64,000 nt of DNA from Fulvia fulva (taxonomy: Eukaryota > Ascomycota > Dothideomycetes > Mycosphaerellales > Mycosphaerellaceae), in NCBI RefSeq assembly GCF_020509005.1, contig NC_063015.1:5442501-5506500 (forward strand), in the 5' to 3' direction. Under the pieces are notes generated by a model that saw only the letters and a list, made by a program, of their open reading frames with translations, ran no database searches and was not told the origin of the DNA. Shown here in pieces: positions 24,501 through 34,584 of the stretch (positions within the stretch are counted from its first letter, which is position 1; every line of letters starts with the position of its first letter). Made by a program: the position numbers and the translations under genes.

Positions 24501-26733
24501 ACCCCTAGACATAGATTGGGCGGTTAGCTCTAATATAGTAATAGGAGTTATAAGTAAGCTAAAAGGACGGAAAGCCCTAGGCCTAGACAGGATACCAAAC
24601 ATACTGCTAAAAGAGTATAGAGAAGAGATCGCGCCGAGCCTAGCAAACCTGTTTACCGCGTGCCTACGGCTAGGGTATTACCCGAAGCCGTATAGAGAGT
24701 CTATGACAGTAGTGCTACGTAAGCTACAGAAGGAGGACTATACTCAGCCTAAGTCGTATAGACCAATCGTACTTCTAAACACGATAGGGAAGGTCCTAGA
24801 AAAGATAGTAGCCTAGAGACTTACGTAGCTAGCCGAGGACAACTACGTACTCCTAGTAACACAGATGGGGGGAAGAAGCTAGCGATCGACACTAACAGCA
24901 ATGGAGCTAATTAAGGAGCAAATTCAGACCCTCTAGTACTACGGCAGGAACTGAGCGGCGTCCTTACTATCCCTCGACATCGTAGGAGCCTTCGACAACG
25001 TCTCACACCAAAGGCTAATACATATCCTATAGCAGAAAGGCATCCCCTAGTAGGTAACGACGTTCGTCTACTCCTTTCTCTAGGAACGGACGACATACCT
25101 AGTCCTAGGGAGGTACACGTCCGACCCGGTAAAGGCAGGGGCTAGAATACCTTAGGGATCTACTCTCTCCCCTATCCTGTTTCTGATATTTATGTCTGAT
25201 CTAATCCCCCTACTCACCTCTCCGCAAACCTTAGTATCGGGGTCTATAGACGACACAAACATCCTAGCCTAGTCAGACTCGACAGAAGAGAACTGTCGCC
25301 TCCTCGAAGATAGGCACAAGAAATGCGAGGAGTGGGCAAAGAAGCATAGTGCCCGGTTCGCCCCTGAAAAGTACTAACTTATACACTTTAGTAAAGCGAG
25401 AACATACTATAACATAAAGGCGGCGGTAAGAATCCAAGGCTACGAGACAAAGCCATTAGCGGAGCTACGAGTACTAGGGATCTAGCTCGACCCGAAGCTA
25501 AGCTGGAATGTATAGGTTAAGAAAGCCTAGAGTCGAGCATAAGTTAACGAAGCCTCGATAAAGAGACTTACGGTATCTATATAGGGAGCAACATTCGATA
25601 AGGCAAGAGTGATATATAAGGCGATCGTCAGACTAGCTATGCTATACGGGGCACAGATTTGGGGAATAGGAGGCGTAGGCAAGCCGATCCCGAAACGGAT
25701 AGAGCAACCCCTAAACAGGACACAGGTAGGCAACCTACGTAGGGTACTAGGCGCATATAAGACAACGTCAATAAGCACGGTAGAAATGGAGACAGGAACA
25801 CCACTAATCGGCCAGTACATCCGGGGAATAAGAATTCAATACGCGGTAAGGACGACAGGTTACCTAGTACAAACTACGATCTAGGAGGCAAAGAATAAGA
25901 TAGAAAGCCATTACCGGAGAGGGGCCGGACATAGGACAAGCCAAAAAGAGGATGACCTTACTACCTTTACGGCTATATAGACAAGCACCGAATGGCTAGC
26001 ACGAAAAGAGGAGGATCGTAGGACTCGCTAGGCCGGCGGGAGCAAGGCTAAGACCTAAAGCCTAGCGGAACAGATAGCGAGCTACCTATAGGAGCAGGAC
26101 TGGAAAAGGAAGCCCCCTAAGACAATAGGCCCGATAGCGCTCCGAGCCTTCTAGAGACACAATTACTAGCTATATAGGGACCTGACAAGGGCCGAGGCAA
26201 GCATAGCGATCCAAATCAGGTCCGAACACATTAGGTTAAGGGCCTACCTGTTTAGAAGACGCGTACTAGACATCTATAGCCCAGCCTGCTAGTGTAGCTA
26301 CCTATCGCAAAACCTAGAACATATACTACTACGATGCCCGTAGTGGGCGAGAGGTAGGGGAAATTGGAGGCACTAAGCGGGAAGGAGAGACTACAAGTCA
26401 ATCATTAGGGACAAAGGCAACATTCGCCGAATCTCTCGGTAGATACTATAGTAGGGATACCTCTAGCAGTTTAGCCTCGCTAGCGAGACGGAGGAGTGGA
26501 TAGACAAGAGGCGGAAGCTAGGGGGTGGCAGATAGGGTAGTCATTAGGGCAGGCCTATAACACTAGCGTACCCCTAACAAGGGAAAATTAAGACAACAAC
26601 TAGGAGGAAAGGACAGGCGGGAAGGAGGAGGGGTTTTCACTAATACGGTTTCCCCTCTATATATACGAAAACAAGATAGTATAGCTGTATAGGCCAAAGG
26701 GCACTACAACAGCTTAATGAAATATCTATCTAT
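21590..26733 (+). mobile_element. LINE-2 (Tad-like non-LTR retrotransposon), full length, one-sided RIP
   Basis: 5.1-kb LINE inside pogo copy 2, bounded by a 15-16 bp target duplication. The 5' leader contains AGCCCTTATCAAGGC (21,658-21,672), shared with LINE copy C. ORF1 ends in a CCHC zinc knuckle near 22,693-22,780. ORF2 starts near 23,215 with the endonuclease motif QYNVNKS, has GDFN at 23,632-23,643, RT block SPILFLIFMSDL near 25,170-25,210 and active-site IDDTN near 25,246-25,260. A stem-loop (26,619-26,654) and a TATC tail end it. TG is almost gone while CA remains, so Trp and Cys codons are hit but Gln codons mostly survive. The first about 390 bp are not mutated. Inactive. Confidence 0.88.
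26619..26654 (+). other. Conserved 3' stem-loop of LINE-2
   Basis: GGGAA at 26,619-26,623 pairs with TTCCC at 26,650-26,654; the loop contains GGGGTTTTCACTAATACGG, close to the loops of copies B and C although the elements differ strongly elsewhere. Confidence 0.6.
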
Positions 26734-27509
26734 CTATATAAGGGCCTCGTCAGACTTGCGTAGCTTACTAATCTCGCTTCGTATAAGAGCTATCTAATAC
26801 GCTATCTCTCTACTCCCTCTCTATTGCCCTATTAAACGACCTTCCTCTTTCTACTACGCCTTTCTGAACCCGTAACGACGCTCTAAGACGTAATGACACC
26901 TATTATGAACCCTGTCTCGTCGAAGTTGTAGGTGTCCTAGTCAAGGATGCTATACTTCTCCTTTATATTACGTATAAGTAAGAACTACTTCTCGATAACG
27001 TCTAGATCTTCTATTAGGGCTCGCTAACGATCGTATCTACGTGTTATACGAACCTTTAGCTCACGATGCCGCCTAATGAACCTGTCTGTCTAATTGAGAC
27101 TAGCGGGCTTAAGACCCTTCTCTTATAGTAATGAATCGGCTATTACTCGTATACTAGCCTTTAATAGCGGGAAACCTCTAAGATCTAGCTCGAGTATATA
27201 CTCAAGTATCACCCTCTCTTCTAGCTCTATAAGCTTCTTCGAATTAGGCTCGTAGTCACCCCGAGGAGGTCGTCTATTCAATCGATACCCTAGTGTAGTT
27301 CGAGACGCGTCGTATACCTTTATAGCAAGTCGATTCGTGATTATCGCGTCGCGTTTCGTAGCCTAGATAGCTAAGGTCAGTTTGGCCTCGTCTGAAGACA
27401 ATATACGCTATAATAGTAGTTATATAGCTATATCTATAGACGTAGTACAGTTCTTAGTAAAAGTGGCCCGCTCGGTAGTATAGCCCGCTCGGTAGTAAAG
27501 CACGTTATA

Positions 27510-27573
27510 TATATTTCACGGCCCGCGGACCGGCAAGTATATATACCTACGCGTAAGCTATCCTAAGGTTACT
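27510..27573 (+). repeat. 64-bp block shared with 7,661-7,724
   Basis: Lies between the TA target of pogo copy 2 and the 5' LTR of gypsy-1. See the entry at 7,661. Confidence 0.7.
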
Positions 27574-27945
27574 ATTACGGTTTGGATAGAGCCACGACGA
27601 TATATACGGCCGTTAGCCGGCGGGATCACGTACGCTATACGAGATTACTCGCTTACTAGTAACTTAGTAATTCGAGGTCACTCGCTTACTAGTGACTTAG
27701 TAATTCGAGGTACTAAGGAGCGAGTCTCCTTTATATTTAGGAACGCTAAGAATCCCTTATAGCTTCGAGGCGTTTAACTCACTCTTTAATATTACTGTTT
27801 AGAATACACTATAAACTAGCCTCTACCTTACTACTACTTAGTCACTATAAGATAAGATAGCTACTGCTTTATTACTTTCCCTTACCTTCTATTGGCTACG
27901 AGTCAAAACCCGATTGAGCTTAGTCTTCTAATCTTGTGATATTAT
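27573..27945 (+). repeat. 5' LTR of gypsy-1 (3' border approximate)
   Basis: The first about 180 bp align with 44,574-44,756. It carries two tandem 33-bp units at 27,645-27,710. The right border cannot be fixed because the 3' LTR is truncated; 27,945 is an estimate from where gag leader-like sequence begins. Confidence 0.65.
27645..27710 (+). repeat. Two tandem 33-bp units in the 5' LTR
   Basis: Units 27,645-27,677 and 27,678-27,710, each containing CTCGCTTACTAGT and ACTTAGTAATTCGAGG. TTACTA and TAGTAA form a small inverted repeat in each unit. Confidence 0.9.
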
Positions 27946-27999
27946 CAGGTTATACTAAACCTAATAGCTTTAAACGCCCTTAACGATAGGAGATCGACA

Positions 28000-29200
28000 G
28001 AGTGACCGGGGAACACCCGCCCCTAGTGAAGCAAGTAGAGCCCGACGACCTTAGACCGTAAACAATGCTATTAATGCCTTGGCTACTTATATAGGCAACG
28101 ATACCCTTAAGGTTAGTAAGCTAGAATTCTACTATAGCGATCGAGACAAGTTCGACACTTAGGTTACTTAGATAGATATATACTTCTTATTCAACTCTAT
28201 AGCTAAGAACCTTAAGCCTGTCTTTACTACTACCTTCTTTAGAGGACGAGCATAGCATTGGGTCAAACTATTCCTTAGGAAATACCTAGATAGTAACGGA
28301 GAAGACAATGCCGACGGAGTCTTTAAATTATATAACTACCTTAAGTATACTATAAAGAGCGTCTTTAGAATCTCGAATAAGATTGCTACTACCGTTTGTG
28401 TTATCTAGTACTTAACTTAGAAGACCTCTACCGCCGAGTATACTACTAAATTCTAGGAATACGCGCAACTTACTAACTAGGACAACGAAGCACTTTAAGT
28501 TATATACGGAAGAGGACTAAAGGAGCACGTTAAGGATAAGTTAATAAGGGACGGTCGGAAGATCGAAAGCTTAGGAGACCTAGTCTAAGTCACGATCGAT
28601 CTTAACGATAAGCTCTACGAGAGAGCTATAGAACGACGATACGACTCTAAGGTATCTAGAAAGGCCGGATATACCCTAGGCTACGACAATCGAAACAGAG
28701 GCTTTAATAACAATTACGATAATAATAATAAGCCTAGGAACTAGAAGCCCTACTACGGACCGTAGCCAATAGAGCTCGACGTTACCGAAAAAGGTCGTAA
28801 GATTAGGAATAGTAACGGGAATAGAGGATCCCGGAGTTCAAAGGAAACACGAACCTACTATAGATACGGCAAACCTAGCTATATAGTAAGGGACTGTCGC
28901 GGTAAGAATATAGTACGCCGCGAACAGTTTAATATAATATAACCCCGAACTAGTAAATCTAAGAGCAGTATTAAATCTCGAGAAGATATCGACTATACTT
29001 AGAGAGTAGAGGAGAGAGCTAGTAATAGAAGCACGGAGCCTCTCCTAGACCCCTTATAAGAACGAGGGGGATACTATAGGTAGCGATTAGTAGAAGTCGA
29101 ACTATTAGGACTACGAAACTAACTATAATAGTTTACGAAGACATACTGATAAACACTCGAAGAACTCCTAGAAGAAAGGGAGTACCTCGACGATATATTC
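28000..29200 (+). pseudogene. gag of gypsy-1, RIP-inactivated
   Basis: Coding-like frame with many TAG/TAA stops. A zinc knuckle is visible near 28,851-28,905, reading YYRYGKPSYIVRDCRG, where the first two Cys appear as Tyr (TGC/TGT to TAC/TAT) and only the last Cys survives. A knuckle of this CCHC type binds the element RNA in virus-like particles (family knowledge). Exact start and end are not determinable. Confidence 0.7.
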
Positions 29201-29516
29201 GACTAGATCGACACCTAGATATATCTTGACGGGGACAATATTGATCTTGTAGCTATACGAGACTATAATAGATTCCGGAGCAAGCGGGAATTTTGACTCC
29301 GAATCATTTGTTATAAGACACGGGCTAGCTACCCGTAGAAAGAAAAAGGGTTATAAATTGATCGCGGTAGACGGATCATCCTTACCTAGTATAGAGCGCG
29401 AGACGATACCGCTACTACTTACTATCTAATAGCACTACGAGGAAATCACCTTAGATATTACTAATATAGCTAGTCATAATATCGTACTTAGGATACTATA
29501 GTTAAGAAAGTATAAC

Positions 29517-29532
29517 CTAGTAATCGACTAGA
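29517..29532 (+). repeat. Target duplication of LINE copy C, left copy
   Basis: CTAGTAATCGACTAGA, repeated exactly at 40,940-40,955 where gypsy-1 pol resumes. Confidence 0.9.
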
Positions 29533-30116
29533 TACTTAGTAGTATTTAATATACGGCTATTATACGGCTAGGAATAGGTAGTATCGCTAAATACGACATA
29601 ATCGAAAGCCCTTATCAAGGCCATTCTAACGATCTATAAAGCAGGCTACTGCCCCTAGAATTAAGGGAGTTCTACCTTATTTAAGTTAGATAGCTTAAAG
29701 TTCTCTTCACCCTATTTCTTTAGCTCTATAGCCCTAAACGCCGCGGAGGTGCCTAGCTATATTAGGCACCTCCTAGGCAATAGTAGCCTAGGCTACGGCA
29801 CTACCGGCACCTACGGCTCTATAGGCGAAGCTCCCCTAAGACAACTAGTAGTAACTTATAGAGGACGTAAAAAGTATAGAGACTAACGGTCAGCTCCTAT
29901 ACCGGTCTCTATAGGTAATAATCACTTAGCTACGTACGGCGTTAGTACTGTCGTATTACTAAGGGCAATAAGAAATGAGGACGACGTCTTAGGCGATTAA
30001 TAAGGCCACCCGGAGTCAACACCCCTATAGCTAGGTATCGGTCGCGGCTTCGATATTAGGCCCCCGCCTAACGTACGATATAGTTATAATCCGTATTGTA
30101 GTAAAGGAAGACTAGG
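29533..30116 (+). mobile_element. LINE copy C, 5' segment
   Basis: First part of a full-length LINE of the copy A/B family inserted in gypsy-1 pol. The 5' leader carries AGCCCTTATCAAGGC at 29,607-29,621, shared with LINE-2. From about 29,690 it aligns with copy B from 2,341. It is broken at 30,116 by gypsy-2 and resumes at 36,200-36,205. Confidence 0.88.
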
Positions 30117-30532
30117 TGTCAGGGCGAGAGCCTGGCCTGTGAGATGCAAGGGTGAAAGCGAGAATGCAGGTGCGAAGTGCAGATGCAAAAGGGTATGGTA
30201 TGATTGCTACACAAAACAAAAGACGAAGAAAGCAAGAGAGGCCTGGGGAAGGCCAGATATTTATACGCGACCCTCGCGAGTGCGTGTCCCCGCATCAACA
30301 GGGCTAACCCGTGCGAAGCCGCGCTCAGCAGCTTTGCTCAAAACCTTATTCCAACCTGCCCCACGTTCCGAGTCTTCCACGTGCTTCTTCCAGGGTCCCG
30401 TAGCGAATGTTGCGGGGCATGTGATTCTTGGCGCTCACACACCAAGCTGGACTGTCACTTCTTGACGACTTCTGAGCACTCTGAGGCTCTTCTGTCCCCA
30501 CCTTCTGTACACTCTGTGGGGAGACCATGACA
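30117..30532 (-). repeat. gypsy-2 3' LTR
   Basis: 416 bp, same length and apparently same sequence as 35,784-36,199. The last 62 codons and stop of pol lie within it. Confidence 0.95.
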
Positions 30533-33500
30533 GTAGCCCCCCCGAACAAAGCTGAGTTCCTACGAAGCCGTAGTAGTTCCACATATCGAGGATGTTCAGC
30601 TTCAGTACCAGGCCTAGGCCTGATGTCATGGTCGATACACCATTGGTAAGCCCCGTCGAAAAGCTCAGATTCGAAGAGCCTGCCGATGTTGACTTCTGGG
30701 CCGTCTGCGCGGGCGTGGTATTCTTCGATTGCTTGACGATTGAAGATGATATGTTGGATAGGTTCCCATGAGGTATCCCACTCAGGGCAACCTTGCCATT
30801 CGACTTCATACTTGATCGGCGGTAGTCCTTCAACGTCGTTGGGCTCTACGCGGATTCCCCGGATCTTGCGGACGGCATAGTCGTCAGAAGGTAGGTTAAC
30901 AGGCTCGTCGACTTCTACTTCATCGGGAGGACCTGGCATGTCTTGGTTTTGGTTCGGGAATGGGTCCTCAGCCGACGGCCGAAGGCGTACGGGATGGAAG
31001 ACGTCGTGGATCTTTATGTTCGCAGGAAGAGCTAGACGGTAGGCGTGTGAACTGATACGCTCGGTGATCTCAAAAGGACCTAGGTTCTTCCAGTTCAGCT
31101 TCTTGGAGGGGCGGTCTGTCTTGATGTTCTTGGAGTTGAGGTAGACCATATCGCCTACTTGGTAGTCGGGAGCTGGCTGGCGACGACGATTGGCTTGATC
31201 CTCGTAGATTGCTTGTGCGTACACCATCTCGTCGTGAACTTCTTCATGGATCTGTGAGAGCATAGTAGCGAACTCGTCTGCTGCTTGCTCGTTTGCGTCT
31301 TCGGTAGGCGGGAGAGGTTCTTCTGGTTCCATGCCTGTACGAGGGTGGTAACCTCTCGTAGTATAGAAGGGAGAGTAGCCAGTAGTCTCCGAGTCCCAGT
31401 TACGAGTAGCGAACTCCACCGCAGGGATATGCTGAGGCCAATCCTTCTGGTGGTAGTCGACGAAGCAACGAAGGACCTGCTCGAGGATAGCGTTCGTAAT
31501 TTCGGTCTGGCCGTCGGTCTGTGGCTGAAAACTGGTCGAGAGGTTATGCTTGATGCCTAGGATAGCACACAGACGCTTCCAGAAGTGCGAGATGAACTGG
31601 GTGCCTCTGTCAGAGGTGATGCTATCCGGGAGGCCTTGAAAGCGCCAGACGAATTCGTAGAACAAGCGAGCAGTCTCCTTTGCGGTCATGCTCCAGCACG
31701 GGATCATGTACCGGTCCTTGGAGTGACGGTCCACGATCACTAGAAGGGCCTTTGCTTTCACGCCGCTGAAGGTCTTGCCGTGAGGAAGATCGGTGATAAA
31801 GTCCATAGTGATGTGCTTCCACGGACGATCAGGAGCCGGGAGAGGGTGCAAGAGACCGTGGGGACGGTGGCGGTTAGCTTTGGCTCTTCGGCAAGCAGCG
31901 CAGTTCAGCACGTAGCGGCGGACGTCCTTCCAGGAATGCGGCCACCAGTAATACCTAGCGAGGAGCTTGTGGGTCTTGGCTACGCCTGGGTGACCCCCAG
32001 AGGCGGAGTCGTGGATGATTTGAAGAATCTCAGCTCGGATATTAGAGCCTTCGGGCTGCGGTACGTAAAGCTTCTTACGGAAGTAGACGACACCTCCCTG
32101 GAGCTCGCACTCGGACAGCGAGAAGCCCGGGAATGTCCTCGCGCCAGATTCAAGGGCCTGAACTAACTCTTGGGCGTCTATGTCGGCATCGTACGCTGTT
32201 CGTACTCGTGCCATGATGCCTTCGGGCTGCTCCTCATTATCAAACCCCTCAAAGTCTGATTCGGATGAGCCGTCGGTCGTTACTGAGCCCTCTTCATCGT
32301 CGTTCAAGTCCTCAGCGTCCGAGGCGTATTCTTCAGGCTCGGATTCATCGTCACTCTCGTCAAGGTAGGCAGGAGCGAGCACGAGAGTAGCAAAGGAAGC
32401 GGCGAGCGTAGGCTGGCCGTTCGATAGGTACTCTCGAAGCTCGGAAGAGAGGTTGTGCTCTTTGATGACTTGTTGCCCTGCGATTTGCCGGCCCCCTCTT
32501 CGATCAACTGGAGAGTCACCAGGGCGGCGGGTAAGGGCGTCGGCCATCGAGTTGGCCTTGCCGGGCGTGTACGAGATCACGAAGTTGAACCGGGAGAGGA
32601 ACTCGCTCCAGCGGGCCTGGCGACGATTGAGCAGCTTGCTCTTCATAAAGTAGACGAGGTTCTTATGGTCGGAGCTTACTTGGACGGGCATAGCAGAGCC
32701 TTCGAGCTCGGGGCGCCACTCTTCGAAAGCTTTGACGATGGCGAGAAGCTCCTTGTCGTAGATCTCGTAGTTACACTCCGTGGCGGTCATCTTCTTGGAG
32801 AGGAAGGCGACAGGTAACCAGGGGGATTCAGGCGAGCGGCGTTGTAGCAGGACACCGCCCACCACGCCGTCGGATGCGTCGGTCTCTACACGGGTCTCCA
32901 GTTCGAAATCGAAGTGCCGTAGAAGCGGGTTCTCAACAAACTTCGCTTTGAGCAAGTCAAAAGCCTCCTGGCATTCGTCGGTCCAGGCGAACTTCTCACC
33001 CTTGCGCGTGAGCTTCGTCAAAGGGCGTACCACGCCCGAAAATGCGTGGATGAAGCGGCGGTAGAAGTTGGCAAAGCCTAGGAAACCCTGGACCTCTTTG
33101 ACGTTCGTAGGAGCATCCCATTCGACGATAGCGTCGATCTTCTCTTGGTCCATCTTGATGCCGTCTGCGGTAATGATCAAACCAAGGAACTTGACTTCGG
33201 TCTTCTCAAACTCGCACTTGTCGATGTCGAGCTGCAAGCCGGCGTCTGCGAGCTTCTGAAGGACCTTACAGACGTGCTCGCGGTGCTCCTCCTTGGTCTC
33301 GCTGTAGACTAGGATGTCGTCGATGTAGGCAGTGCAGAACTGATCGAGGAACTCCTGAAGGATGTCGTTAATGAAGTTCTGGAAGGTACTAGGCCCGTTA
33401 CAAACGCCGAAGGGCATAACGAGCGACTCGAACAGCCCGTAGCGAGTACGGAAGGCTGTGAGATACTCGTGTCCTTCTGCCATTCGTAACTTGTTGAACG

Positions 33501-34584
33501 CAGCGATGACATCGAGCTTGGTGAAGTACTTGGCCTTAGAGAGGCGCTCGAGCGTCTCCTGAATCAACGGTATTGGGTAGCGGTTCTTCTTTGTAACAGC
33601 GTTCAAGCCTCGGTAGTCTACGCAGAAGCGTAGACCACCGCCGGGCTTCTTGACGAACATGACGGGACTGCCAGCGCTGGAACGGCTCGCTCGAATGAAC
33701 CCCTTCTTTAGGTTCTCTTCGAGGTATCTCTTGAGGACGATAAGCTCTTCTCGGGACATGGAATATAACGGTCCGAACGGTGTCTCTGCACCTTCTTCTA
33801 GCTCAATCTTGTGGTCGTGAGGGCGATGAGGAGGTAGCTCGTCTGCGGCTTTAGCATCGAATACGTGGAGGATGTGGTGTGCCCAAGGAGGGACCTTCGT
33901 AGCAGGGTCGGTAGGTGTACGCTTCTTGTCGAGCTTCTCGAGGGCGATGTCGATATCGCGGAGAGAGGCGGCGAAGACTTGAGCTTTGGGCTGCTTAGCA
34001 GCAGTGGTGAAGGCAGCGGCGTTCACCTGGAAGATCTTGGTATACTCAGGACCGCGCTGAGGCGGCGGAGAAGGCGGAGGTGCCGGAGGAACTTCTGGAG
34101 GGAAGCTGACAGTAAGGGAAGTCCAGTCGATGATAGGTCGGTGTCGTCTGAACCAGGGGAGGCCGAGGATAAACTTCTGATGCGGTAGGGACGTAAGGAA
34201 GCTGGTGATCGACATACGCTTGCCTCCGAGGGTGATTGACGTGTGTACAACATGAGTAATCTTACCAGTGGTAGTCTCCGTGCCGTCAAAGAGTTCAAGG
34301 GTGCGAGGGTACTTCAGTTCCTGGGGTTCGAGGTTGAGAGAGGTCGCGAGTTTATAGTCCATAAAAGACTCGCCTAGTGCGCCAGTGTCCATGAGAGTGA
34401 GATTGGAAGAAGAGAGTTTCTTTGAGCCGATATTTGCATTCGTGACGAACGGTTTGCAAGCGTGGTCCTTGCCCGTCTCGTCGTACAGGTCTAGCTGTGC
34501 TGTATTGATCCTCAACTTCTTTCCTCTCTTCACTTTCGGTAAACGTTGTTCTTGGTCTTCATCGCGTCGATGAGGAAGACCTAG
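30346..34584 (-). CDS. pol: gypsy-2 pol polyprotein (protease, RT, RNase H, integrase, chromodomain)
   Basis: Open frame of 1,395 codons from a GTG at 34,533 (numbering used here); the frame is open further upstream across the gag stop, so it is probably made by -1 frameshifting from gag rather than from its own start. Domains: aspartic protease DTGA (49-52), reverse transcriptase about 270-450 with YIDD at 403-406, RNase H from about 545 with TDAS (551-554), integrase zinc finger with His848, His855, Cys878 and Cys881, integrase core Asp911, Asp975, Glu1011 with 35 residues between the last two, GPF at 1152-1154, and a chromodomain at about 1220-1275 (YEVEWQG, TSWEP). All catalytic residues are present. 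The last 62 residues are encoded within the 3' LTR. The chromodomain probably steers integration to marked chromatin (family knowledge). Confidence 0.95.
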   Translation of the reverse strand, partial: LGLPHRRDEDQEQRLPKVKRGKKLRINTAQLDLYDETGKDHACKPFVTNANIGSKKLSSSNLTLMDTGALGESFMDYKLATSLNLEPQELKYPRTLELFDGTETTTGKITHVVHTSITLGGKRMSITSFLTSLPHQKFILGLPWFRRHRPIIDWTSLTVSFPPEVPPAPPPSPPPQRGPEYTKIFQVNAAAFTTAAKQPKAQVFAASLRDIDIALEKLDKKRTPTDPATKVPPWAHHILHVFDAKAADELPPHRPHDHKIELEEGAETPFGPLYSMSREELIVLKRYLEENLKKGFIRASRSSAGSPVMFVKKPGGGLRFCVDYRGLNAVTKKNRYPIPLIQETLERLSKAKYFTKLDVIAAFNKLRMAEGHEYLTAFRTRYGLFESLVMPFGVCNGPSTFQNFINDILQEFLDQFCTAYIDDILVYSETKEEHREHVCKVLQKLADAGLQLDIDKCEFEKTEVKFLGLIITADGIKMDQEKIDAIVEWDAPTNVKEVQGFLGFANFYRRFIHAFSGVVRPLTKLTRKGEKFAWTDECQEAFDLLKAKFVENPLLRHFDFELETRVETDASDGVVGGVLLQRRSPESPWLPVAFLSKKMTATECNYEIYDKELLAIVKAFEEWRPELEGSAMPVQVSSDHKNLVYFMKSKLLNRRQARWSEFLSRFNFVISYTPGKANSMADALTRRPGDSPVDRRGGRQIAGQQVIKEHNLSSELREYLSNGQPTLAASFATLVLAPAYLDESDDESEPEEYASDAEDLNDDEEGSVTTDGSSESDFEGFDNEEQPEGIMARVRTAYDADIDAQELVQALESGARTFPGFSLSECELQGGVVYFRKKLYVPQPEGSNIRAEILQIIHDSASGGHPGVAKTHKLLARYYWWPHSWKDVRRYVLNCAACRRAKANRHRPHGLLHPLPAPDRPWKHITMDFITDLPHGKTFSGVKAKALLVIVDRHSKDRYMIPCWSMTAKETARLFYEFVWRFQGLPDSITSDRGTQFISHFWKRLCAILGIKHNLSTSFQPQTDGQTEITNAILEQVLRCFVDYHQKDWPQHIPAVEFATRNWDSETTGYSPFYTTRGYHPRTGMEPEEPLPPTEDANEQAADEFATMLSQIHEEVHDEMVYAQAIYEDQANRRRQPAPDYQVGDMVYLNSKNIKTDRPSKKLNWKNLGPFEITERISSHAYRLALPANIKIHDVFHPVRLRPSAEDPFPNQNQDMPGPPDEVEVDEPVNLPSDDYAVRKIRGIRVEPNDVEGLPPIKYEVEWQGCPEWDTSWEPIQHIIFNRQAIEEYHARADGPEVNIGRLFESELFDGAYQWCIDHDIRPRPGTEAEHPRYVELLRLRRNSALFGGATVMVSPQSVQKVGTEEPQSAQKSSRSDSPAWCVSAKNHMPRNIRYGTLEEARGRLGTWGRLE
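30533..30543 (-). other. gypsy-2 polypurine tract
   Basis: In element sense, CGGGGGGGCTAC lies directly before the 3' LTR. The seven-G run is the usual plus-strand primer position. Confidence 0.65.

Larger units (their letters stand above)
21213..27505 (-). mobile_element. Fot1/pogo-type transposon copy 2, internally deleted and split by LINE-2
   Basis: Left TIR starts ACGTGCTTCACTACC at 21,213 and right TIR ends at 27,505; TA flanks at 21,211-21,212 and 27,506-27,507. It is the same family as 12,354-14,219 in the opposite orientation. Its own sequence is 21,213-21,589 plus about 26,750-27,505. Compared with copy 1 it lacks about 730 bp corresponding to about 13,040-13,772, the middle of the transposase; the join falls near 26,820 between CTCTCTACTCCCTC and TCTATTGCCC. 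RIP-mutated and without a transposase. Confidence 0.85.

Noticed and set aside
30139..30465. 108-codon ORFs in the gypsy-2 LTRs, repeated at 35,608-36,132 and 35,871-36,197
   Set aside because: Antisense to the element and simply duplicated with the LTRs; no domain.
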